A DNA stretch of 64,000 nt from Cafeteria roenbergensis (Eukaryota > Sar > Bigyra > Bicosoecida > Cafeteriaceae): the NCBI GenBank assembly GCA_008330645.1, contig VLTN01000003.1, forward strand, positions 186,001 to 250,000, read 5' to 3'. The translations under genes were made by a program, and so were the position numbers. Shown piece by piece: positions 19,705 through 30,700 of this stretch. Every line of letters starts with the position of its first letter. The first letter of the stretch is position 1. The notes under the pieces are model-generated. The model saw nothing but the letters and a program-made list of their open reading frames with translations, was not told where the DNA came from and ran no database searches.

Positions 19705-20970
19705 ATGGCAACCGCGCCGCGGTCGCCTGGCAGTCCGGCGGGGCGGATGGGGCTGCTTGAGCGCGCGCGGTCGGGAGGGGCGGGCGCTGAGGTGGCGGCG
19801 CTGCAAAACCGCAGACGGCGCCTGCTCCCTGCAGTGGCCGAGTCCGAGTTTCAGACTGCGACCCACAGGATGCAACGCGGAGCAGTGATTTCCTCCTTCT
19901 TGCTGTGCTTGGGCATCGGGCTCGCAGCGACGTCGATGTTTTCTGAGTCGTGGTTTCACAGGTCGTTTGCAGTGTCGTGCTTTGCCGCGAGTGCGACGGT
20001 AGTGTATGCCATCGTCCTGCCGAGCTATCGAAAGCGCAGCGCATTGAGGGGACAGGTCCGTGACTCGCCGGACAACCGTGAGCCGGCAACGCTGCGCGGC
20101 GGCGAGGCCCGCCCTCATCCGCTGCCAAGCTCACCCGGAACACCTGACCACCGCATCTTTCTGGAGCTTACAACGGCCGACAGGGCCGCGGTGCTGCGCT
20201 CCATCGCCCAGGACCAGGCGGACGCGTTCCCGTCCAGCAGCAGACGTACACAGCGCTCGCGGCCCGTGGCGCAATGGCATGACGACGACGGCGATGACGA
20301 CTCCCTGACTGCCGACCTCATTGCTCACCAACTCATTCAGGACGCCCTTTTGAGCGAGCTCAGGCCACAGCCAGGGGCGGCGCGGACCCAGCCGCATGGG
20401 GCCGGCGCCTTGCCGCAACCGGGCAGCGGGCCAAGCACGTGGGCAAGGGCAACCAGGCGGCCCGAGCGCTCCCGGCGGCTTCGCCCCGTCGTGGTCCCTT
20501 CGCGGGAGCCAGAGGGAGCGTTTGTTGTGCAGGCCCTGGTGATTTCTGGCACCGGAGACGCCGGCCCGCCGAGTCCGGAGCGGTCTGAGCCGTCCCGAGC
20601 GGCGGCCGCCATGGCTCGCGCAGTGTCGGAGCCACGGGTCCGCGGCAGGGAGTTTGTCCGGGGGGCGGCTGGCCGCAGGCGGGCGCCCAAACCGGTAGAA
20701 GCGCCGGCTGCGCAGCGGCAGCTCTCCGACATTCGCAGGGACGACTGTGCAATCTGCATGGAACCGCTGCGGTCCGCGTGCGCAAGGTGCGCGGGCGGCG
20801 CCGGGGCGCAGCAAGCCCCATGCAGCGTGGCTTGCGGGACGTGCGGCCACATGTTCCACATATGCTGCATCGGGGACTGGGCAGTGAGCTGCGCCAGGGA
20901 CGGGCGGGAGCCCAAGTGTCCCGTGGACAACGGGCCGTGGCGCTATCGCTCACGAAATGTGAAGGCTTGA
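19705..20970 (+). CDS. Two-TM protein with C-terminal RBX1-type RING-H2 domain, 421 aa
   Basis: Single exon from ATG 19705. Two hydrophobic segments lie at about residues 60-79 (VISSFLLCLGIGLAATSMF) and 87-106, giving a short hairpin with both ends probably in the cytosol. A ~230-residue disordered, Arg/Pro/Ser-rich linker with an acidic DDDGDDD patch follows. Residues 348-421 form a RING whose ligands match RBX1/ROC1: C-x2-C (348, 351), the extra zinc pair C-x7-C-x2-C spacing as in RBX1 (359, 362), C373, C380-G-H382-x2-H385-x2-C388, and the final CPVDN with Asp in place of Cys, as in RBX1's CPLDN. A six-residue insert precedes the last pair. RBX1 binds cullins through an N-terminal strand; that strand is not evident here. 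Likely a membrane-bound E3 ligase. Confidence 0.78.
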   Translation: MATAPRSPGSPAGRMGLLERARSGGAGAEVAALQNRRRRLLPAVAESEFQTATHRMQRGAVISSFLLCLGIGLAATSMFSESWFHRSFAVSCFAASATVVYAIVLPSYRKRSALRGQVRDSPDNREPATLRGGEARPHPLPSSPGTPDHRIFLELTTADRAAVLRSIAQDQADAFPSSSRRTQRSRPVAQWHDDDGDDDSLTADLIAHQLIQDALLSELRPQPGAARTQPHGAGALPQPGSGPSTWARATRRPERSRRLRPVVVPSREPEGAFVVQALVISGTGDAGPPSPERSEPSRAAAAMARAVSEPRVRGREFVRGAAGRRRAPKPVEAPAAQRQLSDIRRDDCAICMEPLRSACARCAGGAGAQQAPCSVACGTCGHMFHICCIGDWAVSCARDGREPKCPVDNGPWRYRSRNVKA

Positions 20971-21234
20971 CTGATTTGACTCGAACTGTTCCGCTTCGTT
21001 TCTTTTCGCTGTACAAGGCGAGAGAGTGTATGGGGCCTGCGCCGGTCCGTTCCTGTGGTGCCGCCGGTCCTAACGAGCGGAATCGCGCCGAACGATAGGC
21101 AGCAGCCCAGGGGGGAGCCTCCGCCCAATCCCACAGCTGCGACAAGCAAACACGCACGCGGTTGCGCATCCGAACCCCGGGGCGCGAGCGCGGCCGAGGC
21201 TCGGGGGAGGAAGGCAGCGCTCCGCTGCCCCACC
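20971..21234. terminator. Convergent 3' region
   Basis: 264 bp between the stops of the RING gene (+) and U2AF (-). No polyadenylation hexamer seen. A GTGAGG overlaps the U2AF stop codon and a good acceptor (TTGTCGCAG) lies about 115 bp further on, so an alternative U2AF 3' exon is possible. Confidence 0.3.
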
Positions 21235-23232
21235 TCACGCCGTGGCAAGGGGGCGGTCGAACTCGCCCGCCACAAAGGCAGCCGTGTCGTACACCGCCGA
21301 CTTGACCGAGGCCGCGCCAAACGTCCGGCCGTGCAAGGCGCTGGCCGCCGTCGCCGCGGCTCCTGCGTCCACAAACTGGACCAGCGCGCGCCCCTCGCCC
21401 TTCTGCGGCGCCTTGGGCACGACGATGAGGTGCAACTGGCCGAAGCGAGAGAGCTCGTCCGCGAGGGCGCCGACGAGGTCCGCGAGGGCGGGCGCGCTGG
21501 CGGTGTCGGCCGGCGTTGCCACGCCCTCCAGGCACACGACGGAGCGCGCGGTGTGCTGGGCGCCAGGCGTGGGACCCATCACGGGTGTGCCCATCGCGGA
21601 GCCAGGGACGATGCCGCTGGCAAACGCGGTGAGCGGGTTGTGCGTGGCCATGGCAGCACCGTGGGACGGCATGCCGCTGGCCGCCGCGCTGCTCGACCCT
21701 CCCGCGTCCGAGTTCGCCCTGTTCACCGTGATGTGCCTTCCGGCAATCTCGATGTTGTTGAGCTGCGCGCAGACGCTGTCGACCAGGTCAGAGTTGACAA
21801 ACTCAACAAACCCGAACCCCTTGCTGGACCCAGCTGCGTCGCGCACAATGTGGACGCTGCTGAGCTCGCCAAAGGCGCTGAAGATGTCGCCGAGGCTCTT
21901 GTCGTCCACAGCGGGAGGCAGACCGCCGACGAAGATGCGGTCCCGAGTGCGCACGCCGCCGCCCGACCCGCCGATCATCTTGCTCCCCGTGGCCGCCGCG
22001 GGGATGGAGAGGCCCTCGACGATGAGCACCTCGCTGCGGTCCCTCGTGTCGGCGGGGAGGGAGGCGGGGTCGTAGTCGTTGGGGCGCTTGATGCGGAGCG
22101 GGAGGCCCTCGTAGTCGATGCCGTCCAGTGGGAGCATCGCTGCGGTGAGCTCCAGCGTGGCGAACTCCACGAAGGCGAACTTGCGCTCCTCGTTCACGTA
22201 GCAGCTCATCACAGGGCGGGCGGTGGGGGGCAGGGGGGAGTGCACGAACTGGATCCGCTCGCGCACGATGGCCGTGAAGAAGGCCTCCAGCTTCTCCTCG
22301 CGGATGGGGGGCTGCAGCCCGCCCACGTACAGGCGGCGAGCGTGGCGGGTTGCCTGGGACGCGATGGGGGCCGAGCCGCCCATCATTCCGGGCACGGATG
22401 CCACGGCGACCAGCGTTGCAGCGTCGGGCTTGACGTCCCACTGCGACTTGAACCGCCGCCGGCGGGCGCGCCGCCGCTCGTAGAACGAGTCCGCGGACCG
22501 GGACCGGGACCGGGAACGCGAGGGCGAGCGCCTCCGCTCAGGCTCGCGGCCTCGCCGATCACGGTACTGGTAGCCTCCGGGCGAGCCCGACGGCGAGCGG
22601 TGGTCGCGGCGGCGCTCACGGCGGCTGCGGTAGGCATCGTCGTCGTCGCCATGGCGGCTCGCGGCCGCGCGGTCCTCATCCCGCCGGGGAGGCGATGCGT
22701 CTGCGGGGTAACAGCGGAGGAGGAGACAGAGGGGTGCATGCACGCAGTGGGCAGCCGCAGGGGAGCAGCGGGGCAGATCGCGCTGCCCGGCTCTGCTGCT
22801 TGAGCAACAACCGCCAGCTCAGGCGCGCCGCCGCCTGCCAAGGGCGCGGTCGGGCTGGACCGCGCCCCAGGGGCGGGGGGAAGGGGCTGCGCGAGAGCAG
22901 CAGGCTGCCACTCTGGCGAGGATGCCGGGGCAGCTCTCCTCGCCGAGGAAGCGGCCGCTCCCAGACGGCGCAAGAGGGGCTCCCGCTTCGTGCGGCCGAG
23001 GCGTCACCTCTGCACGCAATCCGTGGCCGGTCCTGCGGGCCCCTCGCGGCGCGGGCCACGTCTGTGCCCCGCCCCCCACAGCGGTGGATACGTGCCCCTG
23101 CTGAGCAGCGACTGTGAGTCGCCGCCGGCATCGGCGCCGGCGGCCTCTCGCGATCTCGGGCGCTCGGCCGCACGCGCTGGCGGCGCGGAGGCACGCGGCA
23201 GCAACCGCACGCGGGGCGGGCTCACCTGCCAT
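21235..23232 (-). CDS. U2AF2: U2 snRNP auxiliary factor large subunit (U2AF65), 490 aa
   Basis: Two exons: 23232-23226 (only ATGGCAG) and 22700-21235, joined in phase 1; donor CAG|GTGAGC, acceptor with a pyrimidine tract ending CCCCGCAG. U2AF65 binds the polypyrimidine tract and recruits U2 snRNP. The N-terminus is an RS region (RSPSRSRSRSRSADSF) followed by FKSQWDVKPDA, similar to the segment before RRM1 in the family. RRM1 starts RRLYVGGLQPPI and RRM2 RIFVGGLPPAVDD with RNP1 KGFGFVEF. The third is a UHM-type RRM (VVCLEGVA... ALVQFVDA... HGRTFGAASV), keeping the R-x-F motif used to bind ULM peptides. The U2AF35-binding part of the N-terminus is not clear. The 525-bp first intron is long for this genome. 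Assignment is firm. Confidence 0.95.
22701..23225 (-). other. 525-bp first intron of U2AF2
   Basis: Separates a 7-nt first coding exon from the rest. It contains no recognisable coding exon. Long first introns with tiny first exons may carry splicing control, but that is inference. Confidence 0.7.
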
Positions 23233-23434
23233 GCTACAGCGCCGCTCGCTGTTCCTGGGCTCGGAGCGGCAGCGACTCGGGCTATGCCGAGGCGTGCGGG
23301 AGTCGGTGCCGCTGGCTTGCTCGGAGGGCGAGGAGCTGCTCGAGATTTTGCTGGCAGAGCCGGGGCTTTGCCGCGCCCCAGCCGTGGGCAGCCCAGCGCC
23401 ACACGGCCAGCAGCAGGCCACTCGCTGCGCCAGG
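23233..23434. promoter_or_regulatory. Bidirectional promoter between U2AF2 and SET gene
   Basis: 202 bp between the divergent ATGs at 23232 (-) and 23435 (+). No core element recognised; role by position. Confidence 0.35.
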
Positions 23435-25453
23435 ATGGCATCGGCGACAGAGAGCAGCACATGGGCCGCCTGGGTGGCGAAGCAGGGAATCGAATGCCCG
23501 GCTGTGAGCGTGTCCATGCACGACTTTCCTCCGCACCAGGGCGGGCGGGGCCTGAGGTTCACCAAGGACGTCTGCGAAGGCGATGTCGTGCTGAGGGTTC
23601 CGCGCCGGGCAATGCTGACTGGGGCGCGGGCTCGATCGCTGCTGCCTGAAGGGCTGCTGGACTCGCTTGCCGACGCCGGCCTGCGAGGCGCCCCCTCGGA
23701 CGACGCCTTGGCCTTTTCGTTGGTGATCATGCTGGCGTCCATGGCCATGAAATCGGCGCCATCGCATCTCGGCGAGGCGGGGCATGCGCTGGACCCCGAG
23801 GCGGGCGAGGCGGAAGCTGGGGACTCCGAAGCGGCCGAGCCGGGCGCCGCTGGCGCCGCCAAGCCGGCAGGAGAGACCCCCTGTGCCGCAGCTCACCCCG
23901 GCGCGAGAGCAGCCGCACAGCTCGGGCCCTGGATAAGAGTGCAACCCCGGCCCAACGACTTGGGCGGGCTTCCCGTGGCGTGGGGCGACGACGAGCTGCT
24001 CGCGCTGGGAAAGCACTCTTCGGCGCACAGGCAGGCCACGGGGCTCAAGGTGCAGTGGCACGCCGAGTGGGAGGCGCTTCGCGGGTGGCTGGCCGCGGGC
24101 GGGGCTGCGGTTGACGCAAGCGAGGGCGACTGGTGGTGGGCCCGCGCGTGTGCGCGATCGAGGGTGTTCCTTGACGGGCTCGATGACGGCGGCGACATGG
24201 ACGGCGGCATGTGGGGGAAGGACGCCGGGGGAGGCGAGGGGAGCGGCGCCAGTGAGGGCGGCGCCAGCGAGCGCGGCGGAGAGGGGCTGGGCTGGGGTGC
24301 CGAGGTCGACGAGGCCGCGCCAGGTGTGGCCGTTGGTCTGGTGATGGTGCCTCTGGCAGACATGATGAACCACTCGCCGTGGGATCCCCTCGGGGAGGAG
24401 GAGGAGGAGGAAGAGGAGGAGCAGGGCATCTGGGAGCTGTGGGCGGAGCACGGCTTCGATGCTGAGGCTGTGCCGCCAGCCTGCGCGACTGACTGGGAGG
24501 ACGACGACGAGGCGGAGGCCGATGCGGAGGAAGGGGAGGAGGAGGCCGGTGATGGCGACTGTGCTGGCGCGGGCGGCGGCGGCGGCGGTGGCGGTGGCTG
24601 GTTTGTGGTGCGCGCGTCAACCAGCTGCGCAGCGGGCACCCAGTGCTGCATATCCTACGACTGCGGGGACCTCTCGGCCACGCTCGGCACGTACGGGTTC
24701 ACCCCCGTCCCGGCGGACCGTCAGCCTGACTCGGTAGGAGGCACCCCCGGCACAGCCGCGGCGGCCGTGCTCGGCCCGGTCCTCGCCCGCCTCACGGAGG
24801 ACGTGGCGATGCCGGAACTTGCCGAGCTTAACCACTGGAGCAGCGACGCAGCGCCGGGCCCCGCGGCCGCAGCAGGTGCTCTGGAAGCTACGAAGCGAGA
24901 GGCTCTGCTTTCGCTCGGCGTCGACGTCCCCGAGCCGCCCACGGACGGCAGGCCGCCTGCTCCCCCAGCCACACTGGCTCTGCCGGCTGTTGCGGGGGGG
25001 CTGCCTGCGTGGCCACTGGCTCTGCTGCGAGTGGCCTGCGCTGCCACGGCGGAGGAGGTCGCAGCCCTGCGCAGCGCCGCTGTTGAGGGCTCTGCCGCTG
25101 GCTGCTGCGCCAGTGCAGCCACGGAGCGACGCGCTCTCGAGGCCCTGGCCAGGATGTGCGCTCGATGCTGCGGAAGCTGCCCGCTGGACGGCGAGGCGGT
25201 GAGCAAGCTTGCTCAGGCCGCGGCGCAGCCCGCCCTTCGGGGCCGGCGACTGGATGCTGCGCGGTCCAGTGTGGCGCGTACCGTTGTGGCGTGGAGCTGC
25301 ACCATCGTGGCTCGAGCGGGACTGGCAGCCCTGTCCCGCAACGCGCACGCCGCGGATGTGGCGCTTCGCGACGCGGCCCTCATGGCTGCGCCCGCCAGCG
25401 TGCGCTTGCAACTTGAAGAGTTTGTCCAGGCGCGCGCTGACGTTGCCGAGTGA
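23435..25453 (+). CDS. SET-domain protein methyltransferase of the SETD3/SETD6/LSMT class, 672 aa
   Basis: Single exon. The start at 23435 begins MASATESSTWAAWVAKQGI; the frame is open upstream, but this ATG begins the conserved part. The SET N-terminal strand reads GRGLRFTKDVCEGDVVLRVPR, the typical opening of the Rubisco LSMT/SETD3/SETD6 class. A long Ala/Glu-rich insert follows, then the core VMVPLADMMNHSPW (the NH motif), a ~90-residue acidic insert (Glu and Asp runs plus a Gly run), and CCISYDCGDLSATLGTYGF, where the family normally has ISYG. A C-terminal helical region corresponds to the substrate-binding domain. Such enzymes use S-adenosylmethionine to methylate Lys or His of non-histone proteins (actin His73 for SETD3). 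The substrate here is unknown. Confidence 0.85.
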   Translation: MASATESSTWAAWVAKQGIECPAVSVSMHDFPPHQGGRGLRFTKDVCEGDVVLRVPRRAMLTGARARSLLPEGLLDSLADAGLRGAPSDDALAFSLVIMLASMAMKSAPSHLGEAGHALDPEAGEAEAGDSEAAEPGAAGAAKPAGETPCAAAHPGARAAAQLGPWIRVQPRPNDLGGLPVAWGDDELLALGKHSSAHRQATGLKVQWHAEWEALRGWLAAGGAAVDASEGDWWWARACARSRVFLDGLDDGGDMDGGMWGKDAGGGEGSGASEGGASERGGEGLGWGAEVDEAAPGVAVGLVMVPLADMMNHSPWDPLGEEEEEEEEEQGIWELWAEHGFDAEAVPPACATDWEDDDEAEADAEEGEEEAGDGDCAGAGGGGGGGGGWFVVRASTSCAAGTQCCISYDCGDLSATLGTYGFTPVPADRQPDSVGGTPGTAAAAVLGPVLARLTEDVAMPELAELNHWSSDAAPGPAAAAGALEATKREALLSLGVDVPEPPTDGRPPAPPATLALPAVAGGLPAWPLALLRVACAATAEEVAALRSAAVEGSAAGCCASAATERRALEALARMCARCCGSCPLDGEAVSKLAQAAAQPALRGRRLDAARSSVARTVVAWSCTIVARAGLAALSRNAHAADVALRDAALMAAPASVRLQLEEFVQARADVAE

Positions 25454-25789
25454 CGGGCGAGGTTGCGGCTGCGGTGTGAGAGTGTCAGGCACCGCTCCGA
25501 AGCACAGGATCACGCTGCACGTAGCGAGAGCTGCGTGCGGTCGCACTGCTCCCAGCTACCGCTGCCATCGCGTTCTGGCACCAGCGGGACGACAGGCACG
25601 CTTTCCAACGGCAATCGAGCAGAGCGGGACCACGCACTCACGCATGCAATCGCTCCCAGGCGCGCGGAGGGCAGCGAGGTGGATGGGGCAAGGGGTCACT
25701 GAGCCGGAGCCCCACCCAGCCCTGCCTGCTCCGACCTGCCAAGAACGGCAGTCTTGCCCCGGCCGGTCGCTGCGGCCCGCCAGAGTCAG
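25454..25789. terminator. 336-bp convergent 3' region
   Basis: Between the stops of the SET gene (+) and HD gene (-). No open frame with recognisable content and no polyadenylation hexamer seen. Confidence 0.3.
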
Positions 25790-26591
25790 CTAGCGCTCGC
25801 CCTTGCACTCCGCCAGGAACTGCTCCAGGAACAGCTCCATGTGCCGGTGGCGCGCGTCAGCCATGGCGCGCCCTGACGGGGTCTTCATGCGGTCCTTCAG
25901 GGTAAGCAGCTTCTCGTAGAAGTGGTTGAGAGAAGTGGGGTTCCCCAACTTGTACTCCTCCTTGCTCAGGCCAATGCGCGGCTTGATGGCTGGATCGTAG
26001 ATGGTGCGGTCGTGAGCGCCGCCGAAGGTGAAGCAGCGTGCGATTCCCACCGCACCGATTGCATCCAGGCGATCTGCATCTTGTACCACTTCGAAGATGG
26101 TCCGGTCTGCGCCGGACAGGGCGTCCGCTGGGCTGCTGCCTCCCAGTTCTGTTTTGAACCCCACGCTTGCCACCACAGTCTTGACCAACGCTGCCAAGCT
26201 CGCGTCTGCCCCGTGCTCGACAAGCCACGCCTCGGCAGCCAGGGGGCCTGCGTCTTCGTCGCCGGAGTACTTCCAGTCTTTCAGGTCATGGAGCAGCGCT
26301 GCCAGCTCCACAGTGGCTTGGGCGGAGGCATCCAGCCCCTCAGCTTTCGCAAGCGCGACTGCCGTGTTTCGCACTCGGTCAATGTGGAACCAGTCGTGGC
26401 TGGAGTCGTTTGCTGCAGGCCGCGACGGACAGCGCGCGAAGGGGACGCGGGCGAGTTTGCAACGAGGGCGCATTTGCGGCAGCCAGGAAAAAAAGCAAGC
26501 CCAAGTTGGACTCACCGCTGAGCTCCTCGCGCACAAATGCAGCACACTTCGATGCGATCGTTGCATCAGCTACGGCCGCCGACGCTGCCAT
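25790..26591 (-). CDS. HD-domain phosphohydrolase, YedJ-like, 232 aa
   Basis: Two exons: 26591-26516 and 26412-25790 (phase 1), with a 103-bp intron, the shortest in the window. Joined, the N-terminus reads MAASAAVADATIASKCAAFV and continues across the junction as REELS|ANDSSHDWFHI. Metal ligands of the HD superfamily are all present: His in SSHDWFHIDRV, the HD pair in LLHDLKDW, and Asp in DADRLDAIGA. The C-terminal half (GNPTSLNHFYEKLLTL, TPSGRAMADARHRHM) matches the bacterial YedJ/YpgQ-type proteins, which are about 230 aa, so the spliced length is right. Members hydrolyse phosphate esters of nucleotides in a metal-dependent way; the substrate is not known. No targeting signal is visible. 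Confidence 0.88.
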
Positions 26592-26824
26592 GGCCACGCT
26601 ACGAGCTCGAACTGCCAGCTTCGTGTGGCAGGTGAGGGAGTGCCAGTGTGCCCGTGAGAGGGAGCCAGCTCTGCCGACCCTGCACTCCGATCGCAAGCGG
26701 CGTCGCCAGGCATGCGGCGGGCGGGGCAGGCGGGCTTTGGAGCGAGGCAGCGCTGGGTGTGCCCCTCACAGGCAGACGAACGCACCACCTGCGTTCAAGA
26801 ATTGACCCCGCTGGTGCGGGGCCA

Positions 26825-27622
26825 TCACGCGATTGCGTTGAGCTCGACGGCTCCGTGGTCCAAGTGAAGCGTCGTCCACTCGTCCTGACGCGTGGCGCCC
26901 ATCTTGTCGTAGCACGAGAGGGCCATCTCGTTCCAGTTGAGGGCTACCCAAACCATGCGGGTGCATCTGGCAGCAGCTGCTGCGGCGGCTCCGACACGGA
27001 TGAGCTCAGTCCCGATTCCGGCGCGCCTCGCAGAAGGCACCACGAACAGGTCCTCCAAGTAAATGACGCGCCCCCGCCAGCTTGAGTACGCAGTCGTGTA
27101 CATCGCGAAGGCTACGTCAACTTGCCCCGCTGGGGCGCCATCCGTGAGGGAGGCTCCTCCTTCTGCCAACGCCTCAGCGGCTTCGGCCTCCGGAAGAGAC
27201 GCTATCAAAACGACCACAGCGGGGCTGCTCCCCGCTGAGTCGCGAAGGAAGGCATCAGCATCCATGGCAACATCATCTGGCGCCTTCTCGTAGACGGCAA
27301 GGCTTCGCACGAACCACTCCACCGCGAGAAAGTCAGCACGAGACTCGGCAACCCGAACACTCGAGCCCCCAGACAGGCCGAAAGGCGCTTCAGAGCTCTT
27401 GTTGCCTCGCAGGTTGCTCCGAAAGGCTGCACCCCACTCCAGGGCATCGCGATACCATGCTGCTCGGGTCATGTCGATTCCGAGGGCGCTTGGGTCTGCC
27501 AACGCGCTGCTCCAGTCCGCAGTCCGTTCCGCGCCCAGCGAGGTGGCTGCAAGCGCCGCACTGCTCGCGCGCAACGATGCGCGCTCGTCATCGCCCAATG
27601 TGGTCGGCACCGCGCCAGCCAT
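26825..27622 (-). CDS. GNAT N-acetyltransferase, SSAT-like, 265 aa
   Basis: Single exon. I use ATG 27622 (MAGAVPTTLGDDERASL); the frame is open further upstream but has no ATG. The N-terminal ~110 residues are helical and not recognised. The GNAT fold begins SSVRVAESRADFLAVEWFV. Motif A reads YLEDLFVVPSARRAGIGTEL, with the acetyl-CoA-binding R/Q-x-x-G-x-G/A loop, and motif B ALNWNEMALSCYDKMGA. The YLEDLFV strand and closing DEWTTLHLD are most like spermidine/spermine N1-acetyltransferase and related amino-group acetyltransferases, which transfer acetyl from acetyl-CoA. The substrate is not determined. It lies 202 bp downstream of the repeat-protein stop site region and 233 bp upstream of the HD gene, all on the minus strand but presumably separate transcripts. 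Confidence 0.85.
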   Translation of the reverse strand: MAGAVPTTLGDDERASLRASSAALAATSLGAERTADWSSALADPSALGIDMTRAAWYRDALEWGAAFRSNLRGNKSSEAPFGLSGGSSVRVAESRADFLAVEWFVRSLAVYEKAPDDVAMDADAFLRDSAGSSPAVVVLIASLPEAEAAEALAEGGASLTDGAPAGQVDVAFAMYTTAYSSWRGRVIYLEDLFVVPSARRAGIGTELIRVGAAAAAAARCTRMVWVALNWNEMALSCYDKMGATRQDEWTTLHLDHGAVELNAIA

Positions 27623-27738
27623 GACGCCCGTGTGTGAGCGCACGCTGGCGAGCCGGAGCAAGCGAGGAGACACCTCCCCGCAGGGCACGGCACATTTGGC
27701 CTCAGGCAGAGCAAAATCAAACCCAAGCAGAGCCACAC

Positions 27739-30700
27739 TCAAGCCAACTCCAAGTCGTCCGGGTGGCCGATCCAGCCATCGTGCGAACTGAACGCAACGC
27801 GCGCGTCACCATCCGCGTCAAAAGACGAGAGCACTCCAACATCGCCCCGTGACACGGAACCCCACCCGTAACGCGGCTCGGATACAGAGGCCTTCACTCT
27901 GACGCGCTGGCCGACAGCCAGTCCCGAGCTTGGGGTCCCCTGAGCAGGGGAGCCCGTCGTTGCCGAGGTTGGGGTCGAGGCCGTGCCCGCAGTCACTGCA
28001 AGCTCCATCTCCGACGGGTCCGCCAGCCAGTTGCTGTTCTTCCCAGGGAAGTCCACGCGCATCCGGGAGTCGGACTCCACGGACTTCACAGTGCCCACGT
28101 CGCCCGCCGACACCGACCCCCACCCGTACTTGGGCGACGACACCGACGGCTTCACGCGCACGCGGGCACCGACGCTGAACGCACCAGCGCCACCCGAGAC
28201 CAGCTCCATCTCTGGCGGGAAGCCAGTCCAGCTGGAGGCCTTGCCAGGGAAGTTCACCTGCATATCCCCATCCGAGTCGAAGCCCACAATCGTGCCCACG
28301 TCCCCCGCCGACACGGGACCCCACCCGTACTTGGGCGACGACACCGACGGCTTCACGCGCACGCGGGCACCGACGCTGAACGCACCGGAGCCGGCCGGCG
28401 CGAGCTCCATCTCCGACGGGTCCGCCAGCCAGTTGCTGTTCTTCCCAGGGAAGTCCACGCGCATCCGGGAGTCGGACTCAACGGACTTCACAGTGCCCAC
28501 GTCGCCCGCCGACACCGACCCCCACCCGTACTTGGGCGACGACACCGACGGCTTCACGCGCACGCGGGCACCGACGCTGAACGCACCAGCGCCACCCGAG
28601 ACCAGCTCCATCTCTGGCGGGAAGCCAGTCCAGCTGGAGGCCTTGCCAGGGAAGTTCACCTGCATATCCCCATCCGAGTCGAAGCCCACAATCGTGCCCA
28701 CGTCCCCCGCCGACACGGGACCCCACCCGTACTTGGGCGACGACACCGACGGCTTCACGCGCACGCGGGCACCGACGCTGAACGCACCGGAGCCGGCCGG
28801 CGCGAGCTCCATCTCCGACGGGTCCGCCAGCCAGTTGCTGTTCTTCCCAGGGAAGTCCACGCGCATCCGGGAGTCGGACTCAACGGACTTCACAGTGCCC
28901 ACGTCGCCCGCCGACACCGACCCCCACCCGTACTTGGGCGACGACACCGACGGCTTCACGCGCACGCGGGCACCGACGCTGAACGCACCGGAGCCGGCCG
29001 GCGCGAGCTCCATCTCCGACGGGTCCGCCAGCCAGTTGCTGTTCTTCCCAGGGAAGTCCACGCGCATCCGGGAGTCGGACTCCACGGACTTCACAGTGCC
29101 CACGTCGCCCGCCGACACCGACCCCCACCCGTACTTGGGCGACGACACGGACGGCTTCACGCGCACGCGGGCACCGACGCTGAACGCACCGGAGCCGGCC
29201 GGCGCGAGCTCCATCTCCGACGGGTCCGCCAGCCAGTTGCTGTTCTTCCCAGGGAAGTCCACGCGCATCCGGGAGTCGGACTCCACGGACTTCACAGTGC
29301 CCACGTCGCCCGCCGACACCGACCCCCACCCGTACTTGGGCGACGACACCGACGGCTTCACGCGCACGCGGGCACCGACGCTGAACGCACCGGAGCCGGC
29401 CGGCGCGAGCTCCATCTCCGACGGGTCCGCCAGCCAGTTGCTGTTCTTCCCAGGGAAGTCCACGCGCATCCGGGAGTCGGACTCCACGGACTTCACCGTG
29501 CCCACGTCGCCCGCCGACACCGACCCCCACCCGTACTTTGGGCGACGACACGGACGGCTTCACGCGCACGCGGGCACCGACGCTGAACGCACCGGAGCCG
29601 GCCGGCGCGAGCTCCATCTCCGACGGGTCCGCCAGCCAGTTGCTGTTCTTCCCAGGGAAGTCCACGCGCATCCGGGAGTCGGACTCCACGGACTTCACAG
29701 TGCCCACGTCGCCCGCCGACACCGACCCCCACCCGTACTTGGGCGACGACACGGACGGCTTCACGCGCACGCGGGCACCGACGCTGAACGCACCGGAGCC
29801 GGCCGGCGCGAGCTCCATCTCCGACGGGTCCGCCAGCCAGTTGCTGTTCTTCCCAGGGAAGTCCACGCGCATCCGGGAGTCGGACTCCACGGACTTCACA
29901 GTGCCCACGTCGCCCGCCGACACCGACCCCCACCCGTACTTGGGCGACGACACCGACGGCTTCACGCGCACGCGGGCACCGACGCTGAACGCACCAGCGC
30001 CACCCGAGACCAGCTCCATCTCTGGCGGGAAGCCAGTCCAGCTGGAGGCCTTGCCAGGGAAGTTCACCTGCATATCCCCATCCGAGTCGAAGCCCACAAT
30101 CGTGCCCACGTCCCCCGCCGACACGGGACCCCACCCGTACTTGGGCGACGACACCGACGGCTTCACGCGCACGCGGGCACCGACGCTGAACGCACCGGAG
30201 CCGGCCGGCGCGAGCTCCATCTCCGACGGGTCCGCCAGCCAGTTGCTGTTCTTCCCAGGGAAGTCCACGCGCATCCGGGAGTCGGACTCCACGGACTTCA
30301 CAGTGCCCACGTCGCCCGCCGACACCGACCCCCACCCGTACTTGGGCGACGACACGGACGGCTTCACGCGCACGCGGGCACCGACGCTGAACGCACCAGC
30401 GCCACCCGAGACCAGCTCCATCTCGGACTGGACACCCGTCCAGCTCGAGTGCTTGCCAGGGAAGTTCACCACAATGTCCCCATCCGAGTCCAACCTGACA
30501 ATCGTGCCCACGTCCTCCGCCGACACGGGACCCCACCCGTACTTGGGCGACGACACCGACGGCTTCACGCGCACGCGGGCACCGACGCTGAACGCTCCGG
30601 AGCCGGCCGGCGCGAGCTCCATCTCCGACGGGTCCGCCAGCCAGTTGCTGTTCTTCCCAGGGAAGTCCACGCGCATCCGGGAGTCGGACTCCACGGACTT

